Shown here piece after piece: positions 27,609 to 36,815 of a stretch of DNA of 64,000 nt. The notes below the pieces were generated by a model that saw nothing but the letters and a program-made list of their open reading frames with translations, searched no databases and was not told the DNA's origin. Position numbers and translations under genes: made by a program. The DNA is taken from positions 2,299,001 through 2,363,000 of the forward strand of contig CP050293.1 of the NCBI GenBank assembly GCA_014189435.1. The letters are read 5' to 3'. Within the stretch, counting starts at the first letter, position 1, and each line of letters opens with the position of its first letter. The stretch comes from Mesorhizobium loti (GTDB lineage Bacteria > Pseudomonadota > Alphaproteobacteria > Rhizobiales > Rhizobiaceae).

Positions 27609-28760
27609 CTAGCCCGCGCGCCGGAATGCCGAAGCGGTGACGCGGTTGCGGCCGCCGCGCTTGGCGGCATAGAGCGCCTTGTCGGCGGCGCTGAGCACCT
27701 TATCGAAGCTGAGACCCTCCTTGGTGCCGAAGGCAAATCCGGCACTGACCGTGCATGTCAGTGAACCCATCTCGGTTTCGATGCGACGCGCGGCAAAAGC
27801 TGCCCGTATGGCCTCGGCGGCGGCTTCCACCGTTTCGGGCAAGGTCCGCTTCAACACCAGCGCGAATTCCTCGCCGCCCATGCGTGCTGCGACGTCGGCG
27901 GGGCGAAGATTGCCGGCGAGCTCCCTGGCGAACACCTTCAGCACTTCATCACCGGCGGCGTGGCCGAATTCGTCGTTGATGGCCTTGAAGCTGTCGAGGT
28001 CGAAGACGACCACGGCCGTGAAGGCGCCGACCGGGGCACCGCCGTGCAGGTCGAACAGGGCGCGGCGGTTGAGCAGGCCGGTCAGCGGGTCGGTCAGCGC
28101 ATTGTGGCGGTGATGCCTGGCCAGGCGCCCCTGATTGAGCGCCAGGGAAAGCGCTCCGATACCGGTCATGCTGGCGATGACGATGATGAGGCTCAGCTCC
28201 TCGGCCCAATTGCTGGGCGCATGGCCAAGGATCAGCTTTCCATCCCAGACGAGAACCATGGCGCACAGAGCGAAGGACGTGGCCGTGGCCGAATAGAGCG
28301 CGGTGATGCCGATCGTCAGGGCAGGGGCTTCGTCGCGGCCTTTCCAGTATTCGAGCGCCGTTGCGAACAGAAGCAATGCGGCGAAGGCGTTTTCGAACAT
28401 GAAGCCCAGCCCGTCATAGCCAAGAGCCATGGGAGGCAACGTCACCACCAGTGAAATGACGCTGACAAGCACCAGTCGCGGCATTGGCGAGCCGCCGGTT
28501 CTGAACTGGTAAGCGGCGCCCAGCATTGTCGAAAAACCGAGCAGAAGGAAAGCCAGCGTGGCGATGCCCAGCAGGCGCCCGGGCATGTCGATATAGGCGT
28601 CATAGACAAAAATATCGCCGACCACGAACACCAGGCTGATCGCCCATGTCAGCAGGAACTTCTCCGTGCGAGCGGTCAGCCACATGCCAAACAATGTCAG
28701 GCTCAGGCAGGCGGCGGAAAAACCGACAGCCAGCAGAAGTGAAGTGTAGTCGAGCGACAT
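27609..28760 (-). CDS. GGDEF-domain diguanylate cyclase, membrane-bound
   Basis: 383 residues from ATG 28760 (MSLDYTSLLLAVGFSAACL); a start at 28826 would add 22 polar residues before the membrane domain. About six transmembrane segments occupy residues 5-200. The C-terminal GGDEF domain runs from ALTDPLTGLLNRRALFDL to ADKALYAAKRGGRNRV with active-site motif MGGEEFALVL. It should make cyclic di-GMP, which shifts cells between motile and surface life. A canonical RxxD inhibitory site is not obvious just before the motif. Confidence 0.88.
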   Translation of the reverse strand: MSLDYTSLLLAVGFSAACLSLTLFGMWLTARTEKFLLTWAISLVFVVGDIFVYDAYIDMPGRLLGIATLAFLLLGFSTMLGAAYQFRTGGSPMPRLVLVSVISLVVTLPPMALGYDGLGFMFENAFAALLLFATALEYWKGRDEAPALTIGITALYSATATSFALCAMVLVWDGKLILGHAPSNWAEELSLIIVIASMTGIGALSLALNQGRLARHHRHNALTDPLTGLLNRRALFDLHGGAPVGAFTAVVVFDLDSFKAINDEFGHAAGDEVLKVFARELAGNLRPADVAARMGGEEFALVLKRTLPETVEAAAEAIRAAFAARRIETEMGSLTCTVSAGFAFGTKEGLSFDKVLSAADKALYAAKRGGRNRVTASAFRRAG

Positions 28761-28916
28761 GCCCCTCGTTTCCTTGCCGGCGGCGGTTCCAGCTCTGCAA
28801 CTTGGCGTGCCGGATTCATGCAGCAAGGAAGTGTCGATATGGTTACGATGGCGCTGAATGCGCCACGATCAGGCGCTTTGCTACGCGCAAAACGCATAGG
28901 AGACGCGCTTTGCTCG

Positions 28917-29729
28917 TCAGTCTGCCACGCGCTTCATCAGCGCCATGGCGCCGAACGGCGCGCGCACCTTGCCCTCGGTGATGAAGTAGACGAACACGTC
29001 GCGCGGCTTGACCGGCGCCTCGGTCGAAGGATCGGCGCGCCGCAGGTCCGCAGGAACCTTGCCTTCCGCCCAGACCTTCGCACGTGCGGCCCATTCATCG
29101 AGGCCCTTCGGAGTGTAGCAGTCGGGATTGTCGTCGCTGCCGGTCTGCAGCCGGGCATAAACGAAATCGCCGGTGATGTCGGCAATATCAGGATATTTGG
29201 CATGGTCGGCATAGACGATTGCCGTCTTGTATTTGCGCGCCAGGGCAGCGAATTCCGGCACGATGAAACTGTCGTTGCGTACTTCAAGCGCATGGCGCAG
29301 CGCAACGCCGTCCTGCTTTTCCGGCAAGAGTTTCAGGAAGGCTTCGAAATCGTCGGGATCGAATTTCTTGGTCGGCGCGAACTGCCACAGGATCGGCCCG
29401 AGCTTTTCGCCGAGTGCGGCCACGCCCGAGCCGAGGAAACGCATCATCGATTCGCCGGCCTCGCCGAGCACGCGCCGGTTGGTGACGAAGCGGTTGCCCT
29501 TCAGCGCATAGACGAAACCGTCTGGCGCCTCGCTGGCCCATTTGACGAAGGTCGGCTCCTTGAAGCTGGAATAATAAGTGCCGTTGACCTCGATGCTCGG
29601 CACCTGGCGAGTGGCGTAGTTCAGCTGCTTGGCCTTGGAAAGCTTGTCGGGATAGAAGGACGTATCCCAGGGCTCGAAGGTCCAGCCGCCCATGCCGGCG
29701 CGGATTGTTCCCGATGTGCTCATTGTCAT
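28917..29729 (-). CDS. DUF72-domain protein (YecE-like)
   Basis: 270 residues forming a TIM-barrel-like DUF72 protein: IRAGMGGWTFEPWDTSFYP at the start, VEVNGTYYSSF-like segment (VPSIEVNGTYYSSFKEPTF), GFVYALKGNRFVTNRRVL, then LGPILWQFAPTKKF and EVRNDSF. The family is widespread and its function unknown. It lies 21 bp upstream of nothing on its strand but downstream of the GNAT and uvrA genes, possibly sharing their transcript. Confidence 0.85.
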   Translation of the reverse strand: MTMSTSGTIRAGMGGWTFEPWDTSFYPDKLSKAKQLNYATRQVPSIEVNGTYYSSFKEPTFVKWASEAPDGFVYALKGNRFVTNRRVLGEAGESMMRFLGSGVAALGEKLGPILWQFAPTKKFDPDDFEAFLKLLPEKQDGVALRHALEVRNDSFIVPEFAALARKYKTAIVYADHAKYPDIADITGDFVYARLQTGSDDNPDCYTPKGLDEWAARAKVWAEGKVPADLRRADPSTEAPVKPRDVFVYFITEGKVRAPFGAMALMKRVAD

Positions 29730-29750
29730 CCTCCCAAATGCTGAAAAAGA

Positions 29751-30221
29751 TCAGGCCGCGGTGATCTCATCGACGGTTTTGGCCATGTCGACGAGCACCC
29801 ATCCTGGCCGGTAGGGATTGGGCCGGCGACCCGTTTCGTGGAAACCATAGGCCAGATAGAGCGCGATGTTCCGCTCCATCCTGGCGTTGGTGTAGAGCCG
29901 CACCTCGGGCAGGCGCCACAGCCGCGTCTGTTCGTCCGCGTGTTTCAGCAACGCAATGCCGAAGCCTTTGCCCTGAAAGTCAGGGGAGACCGCGATGGAG
30001 AAGATCATCGCGTGGTCGTCGTGCCGCTCCAGGGTGAGCAGTCCGGCTAACCTGTCGCCGTCCTCGAGAAGCCAGACTTCGCCGCCCTCGATGCGCGGCG
30101 CATAGTCTTCGGTGACCGGGATCGGCGGCGCGCCGAACAAGGCGGTGTAGGGCGCATAGGCCGCTTCCGTCAGCGAGACGATAGCTTGGAGATCACCGGC
30201 AAGCGCTCTTCTGATTGTCAT
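29751..30221 (-). CDS. GNAT-family N-acetyltransferase
   Basis: 156 residues with the GNAT fold. The acetyl-CoA-binding motif A is SIAVSPDFQGKGFGIALLKH around residue 90 (Q/RxxGxG/A pattern), and the C-terminal MERNIALYLAYGFHETGRRP is typical motif B. Substrate unknown. It lies 34 bp after uvrA on the same strand, so it may be co-transcribed. Confidence 0.83.
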   Translation of the reverse strand: MTIRRALAGDLQAIVSLTEAAYAPYTALFGAPPIPVTEDYAPRIEGGEVWLLEDGDRLAGLLTLERHDDHAMIFSIAVSPDFQGKGFGIALLKHADEQTRLWRLPEVRLYTNARMERNIALYLAYGFHETGRRPNPYRPGWVLVDMAKTVDEITAA

Positions 30222-30255
30222 TCAAAAGCTCTCCAGGCGCCAACCGGTCCGATCA

Positions 30256-33177
30256 TCACTCCGCCGCTTCGCGCTTGCCTCCGGGGCGCCGCTCCAGCAG
30301 TTCCTTGAGGAACTGGCCGGTGTAGCTGCGCTTTTCGCGCACGATGGCTTCCGGTGTGCCCTGTGCGACCAGTTCGCCGCCGCCGTCGCCGCCTTCGGGG
30401 CCGAGGTCGAGCACCCAGTCGGCGGTCTTGATCACCTCGAGATTGTGCTCGATGACGACCACCGTGTTGCCCTGGTCGACCAGTTCATGCAGCACTTCCA
30501 ACAGCTTGGCGACGTCGTGGAAATGCAGGCCGGTGGTCGGCTCGTCCAGGATGTACAGCGTCTTGCCGGTCGCCTTGCGCGACAGTTCCTTGGCCAGCTT
30601 GATGCGCTGCGCCTCGCCGCCCGACAGCGTCGTCGCCTGCTGGCCGATGTGGATGTAGCCGAGGCCGACCTGCTTCAGCGTTTCGAGCTTGTCGCGCACG
30701 CCGGGCACGGCGGCGAAGAAGTCGACGCCTTCCTCGACCGTCATGTCGAGCACGTCGGCGATCGACTTGCCCTTGAACACGACATCGAGCGTCTCTCTGT
30801 TATAGCGCTTGCCGTGACAGACGTCGCAAGTGACGTAGACGTCGGGGAGGAAATGCATCTCGATCTTGATGACGCCGTCGCCCTGGCAGGCCTCGCAGCG
30901 ACCGCCCTTGACGTTGAACGAGAAGCGTCCCGGCTGATAGCCGCGCGCCTTGGCTTCGGGCAGGCCAGCGAACCAGTCGCGGATTGGCGTGAAGGCGCCG
31001 GTATAGGTGGCGGGGTTCGAACGCGGCGTGCGCCCGATCGGCGACTGGTCGATGTCGATGACCTTGTCGAGGAATTCGAGGCCCTCGATGCGGTCATGAT
31101 CGGCAGGATGTTCGCGCGAACCCATGATGCGGCGCGACGCAGCCTTGAATAGCGTCTCGATCAGGAAGGTCGACTTGCCGCCGCCCGACACGCCGGTCAC
31201 GGCGGTGAAGGTGCCGAGCGGGATTTCGGCGGTGACGTTCTTCAGATTGTTGCCGCGCGCACCGACGATTTTCAGGCGCCGGTTCTTCTTGGCTTCGCGC
31301 CGCACGCCGGGCGTCGCCACTTCGAGTGCGCCCGACAGATATTTGCCGGTGATCGAATTGGGATTGGCCATCACCTGCTGCGGCGTGCCCTGGGCGATGA
31401 TCTCGCCGCCATGGATACCGGCGGCCGGACCCATGTCGACGACATAGTCGGCATGCAGGATGGCGTCCTCGTCGTGCTCGACGACGATCACCGTGTTGCC
31501 GATGTCGCGCAGGTGCTTGAGCGTATCGAGCAGGCGGGCATTGTCGCGCTGATGCAGGCCGATCGACGGCTCGTCCAGCACATAGAGCACGCCGGTAAGG
31601 CCGGAGCCGATCTGCGACGCCAGCCGGATGCGTTGGCTCTCGCCGCCCGACAGCGTGCCGGAATTGCGCGACAGCGTCAGATAGTCGAGCCCGACATCGT
31701 TGAGGAAGCGCAGCCGCTCACGGATCTCCTTCAAGACCCGCACCGCGATCTCGTTCTGCTTGTCGTTGAGCGACGCGGGCAGGTCGGTGAACCACTGGTC
31801 GGCCTTGCGGATGGACAGCTCGGTGACTTCGCCGATGTGCTTGCCGGCGATTTTCACCGCCAGCGACTCGGGCTTCAGCCGATACCCCTTGCAGACCGGG
31901 CATGGGGTGGCCGACATGAAGCGCTCGATCTCCTCGCGCATCCAGGCGGATTCGGTCTCTTTCCAGCGCCGCTCGAGATTGGGGATGACGCCTTCAAAGG
32001 TTTTCGTCGTCTTGTAGGAGCGCAGGCCGTCATCATACTGGAAGGTGATCTCGCGCTCGCCGGTGCCGCGCAGGATGGCCTCCTGCGCTTCCGTGGTCAG
32101 ATCCTTGAACTTGTCGCCGAGCTTGAAGCCATAGGCCTTGCCCAGCGCTTCAAGCGTCTGCGCGTAGTAGGGCGAGGTCGACTTCGCCCACGGGCTGACG
32201 GCGCCGTCGCGCAGCGAGATGTTTTCGTCCGGCACGATCAGATTGCCGTCGATGGCGCGCTGGCTGCCGAGACCGTCGCAGGTCGGGCAGGCGCCGAACG
32301 GGTTGTTGAACGAGAACAGCCGGGGTTCGATTTCCGGAATGGTGAAGCCGGAGACCGGGCAAGCGAACTTTTCCGAGAACAGGATGCGCTCATGCGTCTC
32401 GTTCTTCGATTTGTTGACCGAGTCCTCGCCGGTCTGGCTGGAATCGAGCGGCTTGTCGGCGAATTCGGCGACCGCCAGCCCATCGGCCAGTTTCAGCGCC
32501 GTCTCGATGGAATCGGCGAGCCGCGTCGCCAGATCGCCGCGCACGACGATACGGTCGACGACGACGTCGAGGTCATGCTTGTACTTCTTGTCGAGCGCCG
32601 GCACGTCGGCGATCTCATAGAAGACGCCGTCAACCTTGACGCGCTGAAAGCCCTTCTTCTGCAGTTCCAGCAATTCCTTGCGGTACTCGCCTTTGCGGCC
32701 GCGCACCATCGGCGCCAGGATGAACAGGCGCGTGCCTTCCTCGACCGCCAGCACGCGGTCGACCATCTGGGAAACCGTCTGGCTCTCGATCGGCAGGCCG
32801 GTGGCCGGCGAATAGGGAATGCCGACGCGGGCGAACAGAAGCCGCATGTAGTCGTAGATCTCGGTGACGGTGCCGACGGTCGAACGCGGGTTCTTCGAGG
32901 TGGTCTTCTGCTCGATGGAAATGGCAGGCGACAGGCCGTCGATCTGGTCGACATCAGGCTTCTGCATCATTTCGAGGAATTGCCGCGCATAGGCGGACAG
33001 GCTTTCGACATAGCGGCGCTGGCCTTCGGCGTAGATGGTGTCGAAGGCAAGCGACGATTTGCCGGAACCCGACAGGCCGGTCATGACAATCAGGCTGTCA
33101 CGCGGCAGGTCGAGATCGACATTCTTCAGATTGTGTTCGCGCGCCCCGCGAATGGAAAGATATTTATGGTCGGCCAT
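30256..33177 (-). CDS. uvrA: Excinuclease ABC subunit A
   Basis: 973 residues from ATG 33177 ([20 protein letters not shown]); in-frame sequence to 33234 is not conserved in style. Two ABC modules: Walker [13 protein letters not shown] with signature [14 protein letters not shown], and [11 protein letters not shown] with [14 protein letters not shown]. The DNA-binding zinc module [16 protein letters not shown] ... [16 protein letters not shown] is intact. The first zinc site reads [10 protein letters not shown] ... CPTCDGLG, so one of its four cysteines is Ser. UvrA finds bulky lesions and loads UvrB in nucleotide excision repair. An SOS box lies 152 bp upstream. Confidence 0.97.
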   Translation of the reverse strand: MADHKYLSIRGAREHNLKNVDLDLPRDSLIVMTGLSGSGKSSLAFDTIYAEGQRRYVESLSAYARQFLEMMQKPDVDQIDGLSPAISIEQKTTSKNPRSTVGTVTEIYDYMRLLFARVGIPYSPATGLPIESQTVSQMVDRVLAVEEGTRLFILAPMVRGRKGEYRKELLELQKKGFQRVKVDGVFYEIADVPALDKKYKHDLDVVVDRIVVRGDLATRLADSIETALKLADGLAVAEFADKPLDSSQTGEDSVNKSKNETHERILFSEKFACPVSGFTIPEIEPRLFSFNNPFGACPTCDGLGSQRAIDGNLIVPDENISLRDGAVSPWAKSTSPYYAQTLEALGKAYGFKLGDKFKDLTTEAQEAILRGTGEREITFQYDDGLRSYKTTKTFEGVIPNLERRWKETESAWMREEIERFMSATPCPVCKGYRLKPESLAVKIAGKHIGEVTELSIRKADQWFTDLPASLNDKQNEIAVRVLKEIRERLRFLNDVGLDYLTLSRNSGTLSGGESQRIRLASQIGSGLTGVLYVLDEPSIGLHQRDNARLLDTLKHLRDIGNTVIVVEHDEDAILHADYVVDMGPAAGIHGGEIIAQGTPQQVMANPNSITGKYLSGALEVATPGVRREAKKNRRLKIVGARGNNLKNVTAEIPLGTFTAVTGVSGGGKSTFLIETLFKAASRRIMGSREHPADHDRIEGLEFLDKVIDIDQSPIGRTPRSNPATYTGAFTPIRDWFAGLPEAKARGYQPGRFSFNVKGGRCEACQGDGVIKIEMHFLPDVYVTCDVCHGKRYNRETLDVVFKGKSIADVLDMTVEEGVDFFAAVPGVRDKLETLKQVGLGYIHIGQQATTLSGGEAQRIKLAKELSRKATGKTLYILDEPTTGLHFHDVAKLLEVLHELVDQGNTVVVIEHNLEVIKTADWVLDLGPEGGDGGGELVAQGTPEAIVREKRSYTGQFLKELLERRPGGKREAAE

Positions 33178-33328
33178 AGCCGGTCGCCGCCTCAGAATCT
33201 GGAATTTCCTGGAATGGCGGGTTTTCCCGGCCATCCCCTATGTAGGTAGTTTTGCCGCCACGTCGAGAGACGCCACAATTCCCGACAAAAGCGTTTAACC
33301 GTCTTTCGCGTGCACGGGCAAGCGGAAA

Positions 33329-33343
33329 GAACAAAGGCCGAAC
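33329..33343. promoter_or_regulatory. LexA (SOS) box upstream of uvrA
   Basis: GAAC-AAAGGCC-GAAC is an exact match to the alphaproteobacterial LexA site GAAC-N7-GAAC. It sits 152 bp before the uvrA start in the direction of uvrA transcription. Confidence 0.83.
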
Positions 33344-33583
33344 ACGCTCCTGACAAAGCTGTGCAAAAAACTTGACTTGTACGTAACCTCCCGGCGATCA
33401 CGTTTTTCGGTAACCGGCTATTGATGGTTGACGTCCCCGACTCAGGGGAGCAGACTCCAACAGTCAACGAAGCCGGCCGTCTTTCGATGGCCTCGCCGCC
33501 CACAGGCGGCCTGCGAGACGCCGCAGGCATTTGCGATTTGTGCTTCGGGACAACAACGTCGCAACGGACACAGGAGCGGAGCC

Positions 33584-33643
33584 ATGACGCCACCGGATCG
33601 TCCCCTAGGGTTCCAGTTGTCACTGGAGCCGCGGCAGGCATAA
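33584..33643 (+). CDS. Candidate micro-ORF (19 aa)
   Basis: ATG 33584 with AGGAG ten bases upstream encodes MTPPDRPLGFQLSLEPRQA and stops at TAA 33641-33643. GGTTCCAGT-TGTC-ACTGGAGCC inside it forms a hairpin. A terminator-like hairpin lies 160 bp downstream. Could be a leader peptide, a small protein or part of an sRNA; chance occurrence is possible. Confidence 0.35.
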   Translation: MTPPDRPLGFQLSLEPRQA

Positions 33644-33803
33644 GTGCCAGGGTTTAGCGTTTTCGCCAGCCGGCAAACCGTGACCTGCCATCTCCCGTAA
33701 AAATCAGAGACTGCTAGTCGGATCGACGGCGGAATGCCGCGATGCATCCGAAATCAAACGCCGGCAGTACACTCCCGGCAAAATTGGATTTGAGATCCAA
33801 AAG

Positions 33804-33843
33804 GCCCCGTCCGTTTGCGCAAAGCACGGCGGGGCCGTTTTTA
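33804..33843 (+). terminator. Terminator-like hairpin in the uvrA-clpP region
   Basis: GGCCCCG at 33804-33810 pairs with CGGGGCC at 33831-33837 (G-T and C-G pairs extend the stem), followed by GTTTTT. On the opposite strand the hairpin is followed by TTTT as well, so it may work both ways. No annotated gene ends here, so it may close a non-coding RNA. Confidence 0.6.
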
Positions 33844-33908
33844 TGTTCGAGATCATCTCGTGCCTGCGCAGCAATCGCGTAATCAAATTTCATTGAGGCA
33901 GCCAATTG

Positions 33909-34107
33909 CGAGCGTCGGCGCCGCCCCTCATTGCCCTGTCGGGCATTTCTCCCCGTATAGTGACGGGGAGAAAGACGCTGGCCGCAACCTTGGTACCCTT
34001 CTTGCAGCGCTGGCGATTGGCGAAAGCGTCGATGATAGCGTCCCTCTCCCCGTCACTATACGGGGAGAGGATGCCGGCAGGCAGGTGAGGGGCGGCGCCG
34101 ACGCTCG
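33909..34107. repeat. 199-bp inverted repeat with internal palindromes
   Basis: The outer arms are perfect over 22 bp (33909-33930 against 34086-34107, beginning CGAGCGTCGGCGCC). Inner arms share CTCCCCGTATAGTGACGGGG at 33950-33969 and its inverse at 34045-34065, each itself a palindrome (CTCCCCGT/ACGGGGAG). The whole can fold into a long cruciform or hairpin. Resembles a miniature mobile or REP-type element of rhizobial chromosomes. Confidence 0.75.
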
Positions 34108-34120
34108 TAAGGTTCAAACC

Positions 34121-34420
34121 CTACCGATTGGACGGCTTGATCGCGCCCACCCCGACATCAACCGTGATGCTGCCGGAAATCCTGACATCCGTATCGCCGA
34201 TCTTGAACTGGCCGTTACCGTTGCTGGGAAACGCGTCGTCGGGTTCGGGCTTGGGAGCCGGCTTGGCGATGCGATAGTCGCCGGTCACGCCGGGCAGGGC
34301 GCCTTTCTGTGCCGGCGAACTGTCCTCTGCAAAAGCCGCGGCGCTCACGAGGCCGGCAAAAGCGAGCAGCCCGACGGCGATGACGCGGTGCAATGGTCTG
34401 GACGGATGAGTGTCGGTCAT
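34121..34420 (-). CDS. Small exported hypothetical protein
   Basis: 99 residues from ATG 34420 (MTDTHPSRPLHRVIAVGLLA); the frame is open to 34540 but those 40 residues precede the signal peptide. Cleavage is likely after AAAFAEDS. The mature part is short, with a Pro-rich linker (PAPKPEPDDAFPSNGNG) and a beta-type end (DTDVRISGSITVDVGVGAIK). No family recognised. It adjoins the 199-bp inverted repeat. Confidence 0.6.
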   Translation of the reverse strand: MTDTHPSRPLHRVIAVGLLAFAGLVSAAAFAEDSSPAQKGALPGVTGDYRIAKPAPKPEPDDAFPSNGNGQFKIGDTDVRISGSITVDVGVGAIKPSNR

Positions 34421-34508
34421 CGCCTGATTATAGTGGCGCGCCGCCGATGGAACCAGACCGGCATCGTCAAATCTTCGGCAACCAGCCGGATTCCTATCCG
34501 GCCTGGCT

Positions 34509-35114
34509 TTATGCCGCCTTTTTGCGGGTGTCGAAAACATGGTCGACGATGCCCCATGCCTGGGCCTCTCTGGCCGTCATGAAGTGGTCGCGGTCCAGCG
34601 TGCGCTCGACCTCTTCATAGCTGCGGCCGCAATGCTGCGCGTAGAGTTCGGCCATATGCCGTTTCGTCTGGCCGATGCGCTCGGCATGGCGCTGGATGTC
34701 GGAGGCCTGGCCCTGGAACCCGCCCAGCGGCTGATGCAGCAGGATGGTGGCGTTCGGCAGCGAGATGCGACGCCCCGGCGTGCCGGCCATCAACAGGAAC
34801 GAACCCATCGAGGCGGCAAAGCCCATGCACACGGTGGATACCGGGCAGCTGATATATTGCATCGTGTCGTAGATGGCGAAACCACTGGTGACCACGCCGC
34901 CCGGCGAATTGATATAGAGCGAGATCTCCTTATCGGGGTTGTCGGATTCCAGCGACAGCAGCTGCGCGCAGACCAGCGCCGAGATGTCGTCGTTGATCTC
35001 GCCGTTGATGAAGACGATGCGCTCGCGCAGCAGCCGAGAAAAGATGTCGAAGGCACGTTCGCCGCGGCTCGATTGCTCGATCACCATCGGCACCAGATTG
35101 GCAACACCGCTCAT
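34509..35114 (-). CDS. clpP: ClpP-type ATP-dependent protease catalytic subunit
   Basis: 201 residues. The serine-protease triad is visible: S102 in [10 protein letters not shown]127 in ILLHQPLGG and D176 in TLDRDHFM, with spacing equal to E. coli ClpP. No clpX or tig gene lies beside it, so this is probably one of the several ClpP paralogues of rhizobia rather than the housekeeping copy. It degrades unfolded or tagged proteins with a Clp ATPase. Confidence 0.92.
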   Translation of the reverse strand: MSGVANLVPMVIEQSSRGERAFDIFSRLLRERIVFINGEINDDISALVCAQLLSLESDNPDKEISLYINSPGGVVTSGFAIYDTMQYISCPVSTVCMGFAASMGSFLLMAGTPGRRISLPNATILLHQPLGGFQGQASDIQRHAERIGQTKRHMAELYAQHCGRSYEEVERTLDRDHFMTAREAQAWGIVDHVFDTRKKAA

Positions 35115-35138
35115 TGTCTCTCTCCGTCTGTTTTGTTT

Positions 35139-35615
35139 TCAGGCCGCGCGCAGCAGGAGGCGAGGCGTGTTTGCGGCGATTGGCCTAGGTGACCTGTTTG
35201 CATCGAGCGAAAGCCGGCAGCCGGCGCCTGCCATGGCGACGGCAGGCATGGCCTTGCGGGCAAAGCCGTCATGGACGATGCGCAGATGCGTCCCGCCGGA
35301 AACGGTGCGCGCAAGCGTAAAGGTGACGGTGCTGTCGAGCGGATCTTGCCGCGCGGCGTCGCCCGGCTGCTCCCGCCAAGAATAGCGCAGCAGCTTCTCG
35401 GGCTCGGCGTCGAGGATTTCGCATTCGATCGGCGCATCCGGACCGGCGAAGGCAAAATGGTTGCCGATCTCGGGGCGGATGTCGTTCGGCATCATCCAGG
35501 CGGCGAGCAGCTCCGGCACTGTCAGGGCCCGCCAGACCTTTTCCGGCGGCTCGGCAAGGTCGTACTCGAACTCGAGTGCGTCCGGGCTTATTTCGCTCGG
35601 GCCTTCGTGGGTCAT
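35139..35615 (-). CDS. SRPBCC/AHSA1-domain protein
   Basis: 158 residues. An AHSA1-like fold is indicated by FEYDLAEPPEKVWRALTVPE, AAWMMPNDIRPEIGNHFAF, and LRYSWREQ. Its start overlaps the ArsR gene by four bases (ATGA), the familiar ArsR-AHSA1 two-gene module in which both are co-expressed. Ligand unknown. Confidence 0.8.
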   Translation of the reverse strand: MTHEGPSEISPDALEFEYDLAEPPEKVWRALTVPELLAAWMMPNDIRPEIGNHFAFAGPDAPIECEILDAEPEKLLRYSWREQPGDAARQDPLDSTVTFTLARTVSGGTHLRIVHDGFARKAMPAVAMAGAGCRLSLDANRSPRPIAANTPRLLLRAA

Positions 35616-35926
35616 TGATCCATGTCCTTCAAAACCGTCTTCAGCCTTTCGATGCGTTCCGGCCAGAAGGTCCGGTAGCGTTCGATCCAGGAGAGCAAGG
35701 GGGCGAGCCCCTGCGGGTCGGCGCGGTAAAAGGCGTTGCGGCCGGCACGCCGCTCGACCACCAGGCCGGCGCCGCGCAGCACCGCCAGATGCTGCGACAC
35801 CGCCGGCTGCGACACCGTCATGCCGGTGCGCAATTCCGATACGCTCATCTCGCCGGCGGCGAGCCGCTCAAAGACGGCGCGACGCGTCGGGTCGGCCAGG
35901 GCGCGGAAAATCTCTGCTTCGATCAT
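35612..35926 (-). CDS. ArsR-family transcriptional regulator
   Basis: 104 residues from ATG 35926 (MIEAEIFRALADPTRRAVFE); an ATG two codons upstream is also possible. Winged helix-turn-helix with recognition segment MTVSQPAVSQHLAVLRGAGL and wing VVERRAGRNAFYRADPQGL. No CxC metal site is present, so it is not a classic metal sensor. It probably represses its own operon with the AHSA1 gene. Confidence 0.87.
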   Translation of the reverse strand: MIEAEIFRALADPTRRAVFERLAAGEMSVSELRTGMTVSQPAVSQHLAVLRGAGLVVERRAGRNAFYRADPQGLAPLLSWIERYRTFWPERIERLKTVLKDMDQ

Positions 35927-36036
35927 GACCAAAGCATAAGTCTACACTTATTGATTTGGCAAGCGTTCTTTTCGGACCCATATGAGGGCTTCGGACATTG
36001 CTGCCATTCCTTGACAATATGCAGGGATGCGGATAA

Positions 36037-36051
36037 GAACGAACAGGGAAC
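36037..36051. promoter_or_regulatory. LexA (SOS) box upstream of ssb
   Basis: GAAC-GAACAGG-GAAC, exact GAAC-N7-GAAC, 102 bp before the ssb start, in the divergent ArsR/ssb region. Confidence 0.8.
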
Positions 36052-36152
36052 AAAAACCTTGTGGGTAAAGGCAGCCATGGCAGGCGGCTGACGTCTGCAG
36101 CCTGTAAGGTGCTGCGACAAAAATTTGTTTCGGATGAGCGCGGAGAAATATC

Positions 36153-36680
36153 ATGGCGGGTAGCGTCAACAAGGTCATTCTGGTCGGCAACCTCGGTGCG
36201 GACCCTGAAATCCGCCGGCTGAACTCGGGAGAGCCGGTCGTCAACATCCGTATTGCGACGTCGGAAAGCTGGCGCGACAAGAATTCGGGCGAGCGCAAGG
36301 AAAAGACCGAGTGGCACAACGTCGTCATCTTCAACGAGGGCATCGCCAAGGTCGCCGAGCAGTATCTGAAGAAGGGCATGAAGGTCTATGTCGAGGGCCA
36401 GTTGCAGACGCGCAAATGGCAGGACCAGACCGGCGCCGACAAGTACACGACCGAAGTCGTGCTGCAGAAATTCCGCGGCGAGCTTCAGATGCTCGACGCG
36501 CGCGGACAGGGTGAGGGCGGTCAGGTCGGCGGCTATGCCGGCGGCGGCAGCAGCCGTGGTTCCGATTTCGGCCAGTCCAGCCCGAGTGAAGGCTTCAATC
36601 GTGGTGGCGGCGGCAGCGCGCCGAGGGGCGGCGGCGGTGGCGGCTCGTCGCGCGAACTGGACGACGAAATCCCGTTCTGA
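36153..36680 (+). CDS. ssb: Single-stranded DNA-binding protein
   Basis: 175 residues. The OB-fold spans residues 1-112 ([40 protein letters not shown]). A glycine-rich flexible linker ([16 protein letters not shown]...) leads to the acidic tip DDEIPF that recruits repair and replication partners. An SOS box upstream ties it to DNA damage, together with uvrA. A strong terminator follows. Confidence 0.96.
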   Translation: MAGSVNKVILVGNLGADPEIRRLNSGEPVVNIRIATSESWRDKNSGERKEKTEWHNVVIFNEGIAKVAEQYLKKGMKVYVEGQLQTRKWQDQTGADKYTTEVVLQKFRGELQMLDARGQGEGGQVGGYAGGGSSRGSDFGQSSPSEGFNRGGGGSAPRGGGGGGSSRELDDEIPF

Positions 36681-36723
36681 TCGCAACAGCAGATGTTATT
36701 TTTGGCTTAAGTCAAACATTGCG

Positions 36724-36756
36724 CCCCGAGAGTCCGTCATGGACTTTCGGGGTTTT
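36724..36756 (+). terminator. Rho-independent terminator of ssb
   Basis: CCCCGAGAGTCC (36724-36735), loop GTCAT, GGACTTTCGGGG (36741-36752), TTTT; one G-T pair in a 12-bp stem. Confidence 0.83.
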
Positions 36757-36815
36757 GCATTGTCGAATTGAACCCTGACTTGGCGATCAACGAAATATGG
36801 CGAAGGACGAGTTCG

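Larger units (their letters stand above)
33344..34120. other. Long gene-poor region between the uvrA SOS box and the 34121 gene
   Basis: About 780 bp with no recognised protein gene. It contains a possible 19-codon ORF at 33584-33643, a terminator-like hairpin at 33804-33843 and a 199-bp inverted repeat at 33909-34107. A CTTGAC at about 33371 could be a -35 element for a plus-strand RNA, but the matching -10 is weak. Confidence 0.5.

Noticed and set aside
33421..33657. 78-residue ORF in the uvrA-clpP region
   Set aside because: Low-complexity translation without family traits; the shorter 33584 frame with a ribosome-binding site is the better candidate.
33400..33850. tmRNA, SRP RNA or RNase P RNA in the gene-poor region
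   Set aside because: None of the conserved core motifs of these RNAs could be found there.
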